A stretch of DNA of 45,324 bases from DAINRZ01 sp964634885 (GTDB lineage Bacteria > Bacteroidota > Ignavibacteria > Kapaibacteriales > UBA2268), in contig CAZWLN010000037.1 of assembly GCA_964634885.1 (NCBI GenBank), positions 1 to 45,324 of the forward strand, given 5' to 3'. The position numbers were made by a program, and so were the translations under genes. Under the pieces are notes generated by a model. The model was not told the origin of the DNA. It was given only the letters and a program-made list of their open reading frames with translations, and searched no databases. The first letter of the stretch is position 1; every line of letters starts with the position of its first letter. Of the stretch, positions 42,618-45,324 are shown in pieces.

Positions 42618-43419
42618 GATGATTGAACTTAACACAGAACGTAACTTCATTCAACGATTCGGACTGGTATTTACTTTCCTGGGACAGGAATTCCTGCGCT
42701 TCTTCAGGTACCTGGCTGTTTTTTTAGTACCGCTTACAATACTCTTCCTTGCCGCAACCTATTATTACATAGTATATGCCGGAAGTCAATTGATTCTCAT
42801 GTTAGGGTATTATGTCCTCATTCAACTTGTAGTCACATTCACTTATGCATACTTGAAAAGCTATCATGAAGATGACAGTATTACCCTGAAAAGCATTTTG
42901 TATCAATTCCCTTCAACAATGTATGACCTGGTGGTATATTATGTAATTCAAGCTGTAGTTTTCTTCTATTATGTGATTTTTTACTTTTTTAATATTGACC
43001 TGAACTTAGAATTATATACCGTAATAATAATACTTACATCTTGTACCTCATTCATTATTCTTTATATCCCAGCAATTAAATGTTTTAGTGGTAGCAGTGA
43101 TGGGAACTCGTTCATCGAAAGCTTCAGGATGATTAAGAAATATTTCTTCCCTACACTCTTTGCCAATATTATATTTGACATTTTTCGCATCATCGAGTTC
43201 CCACCGTTTTTCCATTCCCTCTTTTTCCCGAATTTGATTAAACATACTTATACAAATAATGAGTTGAGGGAAGGTGAAATGGCTCTTATTCAGGTAAATC
43301 AATTTTTCAATGGTTTTATTAATTTCATTGTTCCTGGGCTTTTCATCTCCCTCTTCTGTGCTTTTACATACCTGAGCCATAAAGCTAAGGAAAACGGCGG
43401 CATAACCGAATCAGAGTGA
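42610..43419 (+). CDS. Polytopic membrane protein, second of the pair
   Basis: 269 residues from the ATG at 42610, which overlaps the previous gene by eight bases; ATGs at 42604 and 42619 are alternatives. About six membrane segments. It has the same general plan as the preceding protein (NFIQRFGLVFTFLGQEFLRFFRYL start, IESFRMIKKYFFPTLFANIIFD in the middle). The two are probably diverged duplicates that work together. Function unknown. Confidence 0.72.
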   Translation: MSEMIELNTERNFIQRFGLVFTFLGQEFLRFFRYLAVFLVPLTILFLAATYYYIVYAGSQLILMLGYYVLIQLVVTFTYAYLKSYHEDDSITLKSILYQFPSTMYDLVVYYVIQAVVFFYYVIFYFFNIDLNLELYTVIIILTSCTSFIILYIPAIKCFSGSSDGNSFIESFRMIKKYFFPTLFANIIFDIFRIIEFPPFFHSLFFPNLIKHTYTNNELREGEMALIQVNQFFNGFINFIVPGLFISLFCAFTYLSHKAKENGGITESE

Positions 43420-43569
43420 TTGTCCCAGTTCCTGACAGCTATATTCTACATCGGGCCAACTTCTCTACCTTAAATCCAAAATTTCTATTCCTATTCTCGT
43501 AAAAATTCCATAGTTTTCGCGATTGTGTGTTCTTTCTCTGTACCCATTTATTCTTATGACGGGAGTCCT

Positions 43570-45195
43570 ATGAAATACCTGATTGCACTTTTGATGATGT
43601 TCCAGTGTGCCGTTGCTTTTGCCATCGACGAAAGCGACAGCCTGCTGCAGGAATTGAAATATGCTCCCGTAGAGAAGCGAATTACGCTCCTTAACAGCCT
43701 TTCCCGGAATTATACCATCAGGGCGAAACAGGACTCTGCCATGATTTGTGCAAACCTGGCTTTCAGGGAATCGGAAAAAGCCGGCTCTGAAACAGGGATC
43801 ACCGAATCGTACATTTCACTGTGTTTTTGCACTTCATACTACGACCGTGAGAAGTTCAACAATTACGTAAAACAACTGCTGGAACACTCTAAGAAAACAG
43901 GCAACAACAAAGGACTGGCATACGCCTGCCTCTATCTCTCCACCTTAGACGACGGCAAGTCCACGGTCGATGACGTCAATTACCTCACACGCGCCCAACA
44001 GCTCTTCGAGAAAGAAGGCAACAGCCTCGATGCGGCCATTGCACTGACCAGCACGGCAGAACTGTTCTCGAACAATTCCGATTATGCCACTGCCCTGAAG
44101 TACGCTGTCAAAGCACTCAACCTTTACGACAAGAGCCTTCACCTGTCCCCGGATGTCTATAACACTTACAATTACTCCCTGCTCTGCAACCTCCTGGGAA
44201 TAATATACAAAAATCTGAACGAATATGACAAATCGATTAATTATTACGGGAAATACCTGGAGTTGTCCCGCAGGATCGGCGAATGGTGGGGCGTGGCAAT
44301 AGCATACAATAACCTGGGAACCCTGGAGCGTAACAGGCTTCATTATGACAAAGCGCTGGAGTATTACGAAAAATCTCTGAAGATATGGAATATCCTCAAC
44401 GTTGACAGCTATTTAGGCGATCTGTACCTCAACATGGGCAATGCCCACCTCGAAAAATACAACTTCGGCCTCGCTGAAGCCTGCTTCGACAGCTCCATGA
44501 AATACTTCTCCGGAAAGGATTCTCCCCTCGGCGCTTCAAGGGTGGAAACATGCCGGGGCAATCTTTACATGTACAAAAAAGACTTCAGGACTGCACGGAG
44601 CAAATACCTGCAGGCTCTCGAACTGAACAAAACCGAGGGTAACCTGGAAATCACCGTAGAGAATTACAGGGGGCTGTCGTCTGCCTGCGACTCCCTCGGA
44701 GACTACCGCAATGCCTACTATTACTACAAGCTCTTTACCGAAAAGAAAGACAGCCTCTACAACATGGAGAAAGCTACGGAGGTGGGACGGGTTACCGCCA
44801 ATTACGAAACACAACGGCAGATCGAAGAACGCAGGCGCCTCGAAGAGCAGGCTGCTGCACGGGAAAAAGAAGTTGTTAACAGGAGAAATACCCTCGAATA
44901 CTCAGGCATGACGATATTTGTCCTTGTGTTGTTCACATTCATGTTCCTGTCCGGCAAACTGAGGATATCCGACACTTTCCTCGAAGTAATGGTCTTCGTC
45001 TCCCTGCTGCTGCTCTTCGAATTCATACAGGTGCTGCTCGATCCCTTCATCAACAGGCTGACAGGCTCGGAGCCGTTCTACCTGCTTCTTGTCAATCTCG
45101 TGATAGTTGCGGCCATCATCCCTATCGATGCATACTTAGAGCGCTTCCTCAACAAGAGGGTACTGAAAAATCAGGCTCAGGAAAAGAAACCATAG
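43570..45195 (+). CDS. TPR-repeat protein with C-terminal membrane domain
   Basis: 541 residues from the ATG at 43570 (GGGAG just upstream); the longer open frame from 43525 is less likely. Signal peptide 1-18. At least six tetratricopeptide repeats fill about 60-400 (for example YNNLGTLERNRLHYDKALEYYEKSLKI, DLYLNMGNAHLEKYNFGLAEACFDSSMKYF). A charged coiled coil (about 405-435) leads to three membrane helices (about 440-530). The plan is that of Bacteroidota TPR sensor kinases, but the kinase domain is absent and replaced by a membrane domain with the DxxFLEVMVF motif. Confidence 0.85.
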   Translation: MKYLIALLMMFQCAVAFAIDESDSLLQELKYAPVEKRITLLNSLSRNYTIRAKQDSAMICANLAFRESEKAGSETGITESYISLCFCTSYYDREKFNNYVKQLLEHSKKTGNNKGLAYACLYLSTLDDGKSTVDDVNYLTRAQQLFEKEGNSLDAAIALTSTAELFSNNSDYATALKYAVKALNLYDKSLHLSPDVYNTYNYSLLCNLLGIIYKNLNEYDKSINYYGKYLELSRRIGEWWGVAIAYNNLGTLERNRLHYDKALEYYEKSLKIWNILNVDSYLGDLYLNMGNAHLEKYNFGLAEACFDSSMKYFSGKDSPLGASRVETCRGNLYMYKKDFRTARSKYLQALELNKTEGNLEITVENYRGLSSACDSLGDYRNAYYYYKLFTEKKDSLYNMEKATEVGRVTANYETQRQIEERRRLEEQAAAREKEVVNRRNTLEYSGMTIFVLVLFTFMFLSGKLRISDTFLEVMVFVSLLLLFEFIQVLLDPFINRLTGSEPFYLLLVNLVIVAAIIPIDAYLERFLNKRVLKNQAQEKKP

Positions 45196-45294
45196 CCGTG
45201 GCTTATTCCGGGAACAAAGACAGGCAAAGTAAACATTATTATGGAATCAATCGTCTCTATTATATTATATTGAATTGAATTGCAGGTTTTGTAA

Positions 45295-45324
45295 GTGAGA
45301 AAAATTGCATTAGTAATAATCCTG
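45295..45324 (+). CDS. Possible start of a secreted protein (partial)
   Basis: A GTG at 45295 opens a frame reading MRKIALVIIL to the window edge, like the start of a signal peptide. Only ten codons are visible. Confidence 0.3.
   Translation, partial: MRKIALVIIL

Overview
The window looks like a chromosomal contig of an uncultured member of the Bacteroidota/Ignavibacteria/Kapabacteria side of the FCB group. This is an inference. It rests on secreted proteins with type IX secretion (T9SS)-like or FlgD-like C-terminal domains (1086-3431, 9954-12968, 35582-36694), tandem ASH/choice-of-anchor-D repeats, a GH92 mannosidase, a CoaBC with the PAMD variant, and a Bacteroidota-style Mrp without the CxxC. 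Many genes carry a recognisable GGAG-type ribosome binding site, which fits Ignavibacteria/Kapabacteria better than classical Bacteroidia. Most of the window is ordinary chromosome; no phage, plasmid or CRISPR was seen. A run of exactly 100 N (35424-35523) marks a scaffold gap inside a tandem repeat.

Layout. 1-224 is the N-terminus of a leftward gene with a 30-residue tandem repeat. 225-1085 is a gene-free stretch rich in palindromic repeats with a MITE-like element. 1086-9771 holds a T9SS cargo protein, aroB, a secreted S41-protease-like protein, fmt and an orphan zinc-binding lipoprotein. 9954-15096 holds a large secreted beta-rich protein, an OmpR-type response regulator and an HD-domain phosphohydrolase. 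15248-16587 is a BsuBI/PstI-type restriction endonuclease next to a truncated methyltransferase. 16641-21502 holds an LCP-family protein, coaBC, a small unknown, engB and a CPBP membrane protease.

21840-27506 is the most coherent accessory locus: thioesterase, DUF134 regulator, radical SAM protein, a small Gly/Asn/Arg-rich protein, a metallo-beta-lactamase-fold protein, a PLP-dependent trans-sulfuration enzyme, an Mrp/NBP35 ATPase and a NifX-like protein, all on one strand. It ends at a terminator and has a perfect palindrome just before the first gene. I read it as a metallocluster or sulfur-trafficking module, with the regulator and a possible sulfur source encoded in place. The partial resemblance to the orange-protein (ORP) loci of sulfate reducers is from general knowledge.

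27611-35002 holds a lipoprotein, phosphofructokinase with a substituted GGDGS motif, a second lipoprotein, a cytosolic PAS histidine kinase, and a tight set of M19 dipeptidase, RNase HI and a Tat-type DUF1460 amidase. 35003-35581 is a repeat array. 36855-41443 is a leftward MFS-ROK kinase-GH92 operon that reads as a mannoside utilisation pathway. 41727-45195 holds two related, overlapping membrane proteins and a TPR membrane protein.

Intergenic regions carry several families of short palindromes in which the stem sequence varies between copies while pairing is kept. These, the MITE-like element, the damaged restriction-modification system and the 21840-27506 locus are the points most worth following.
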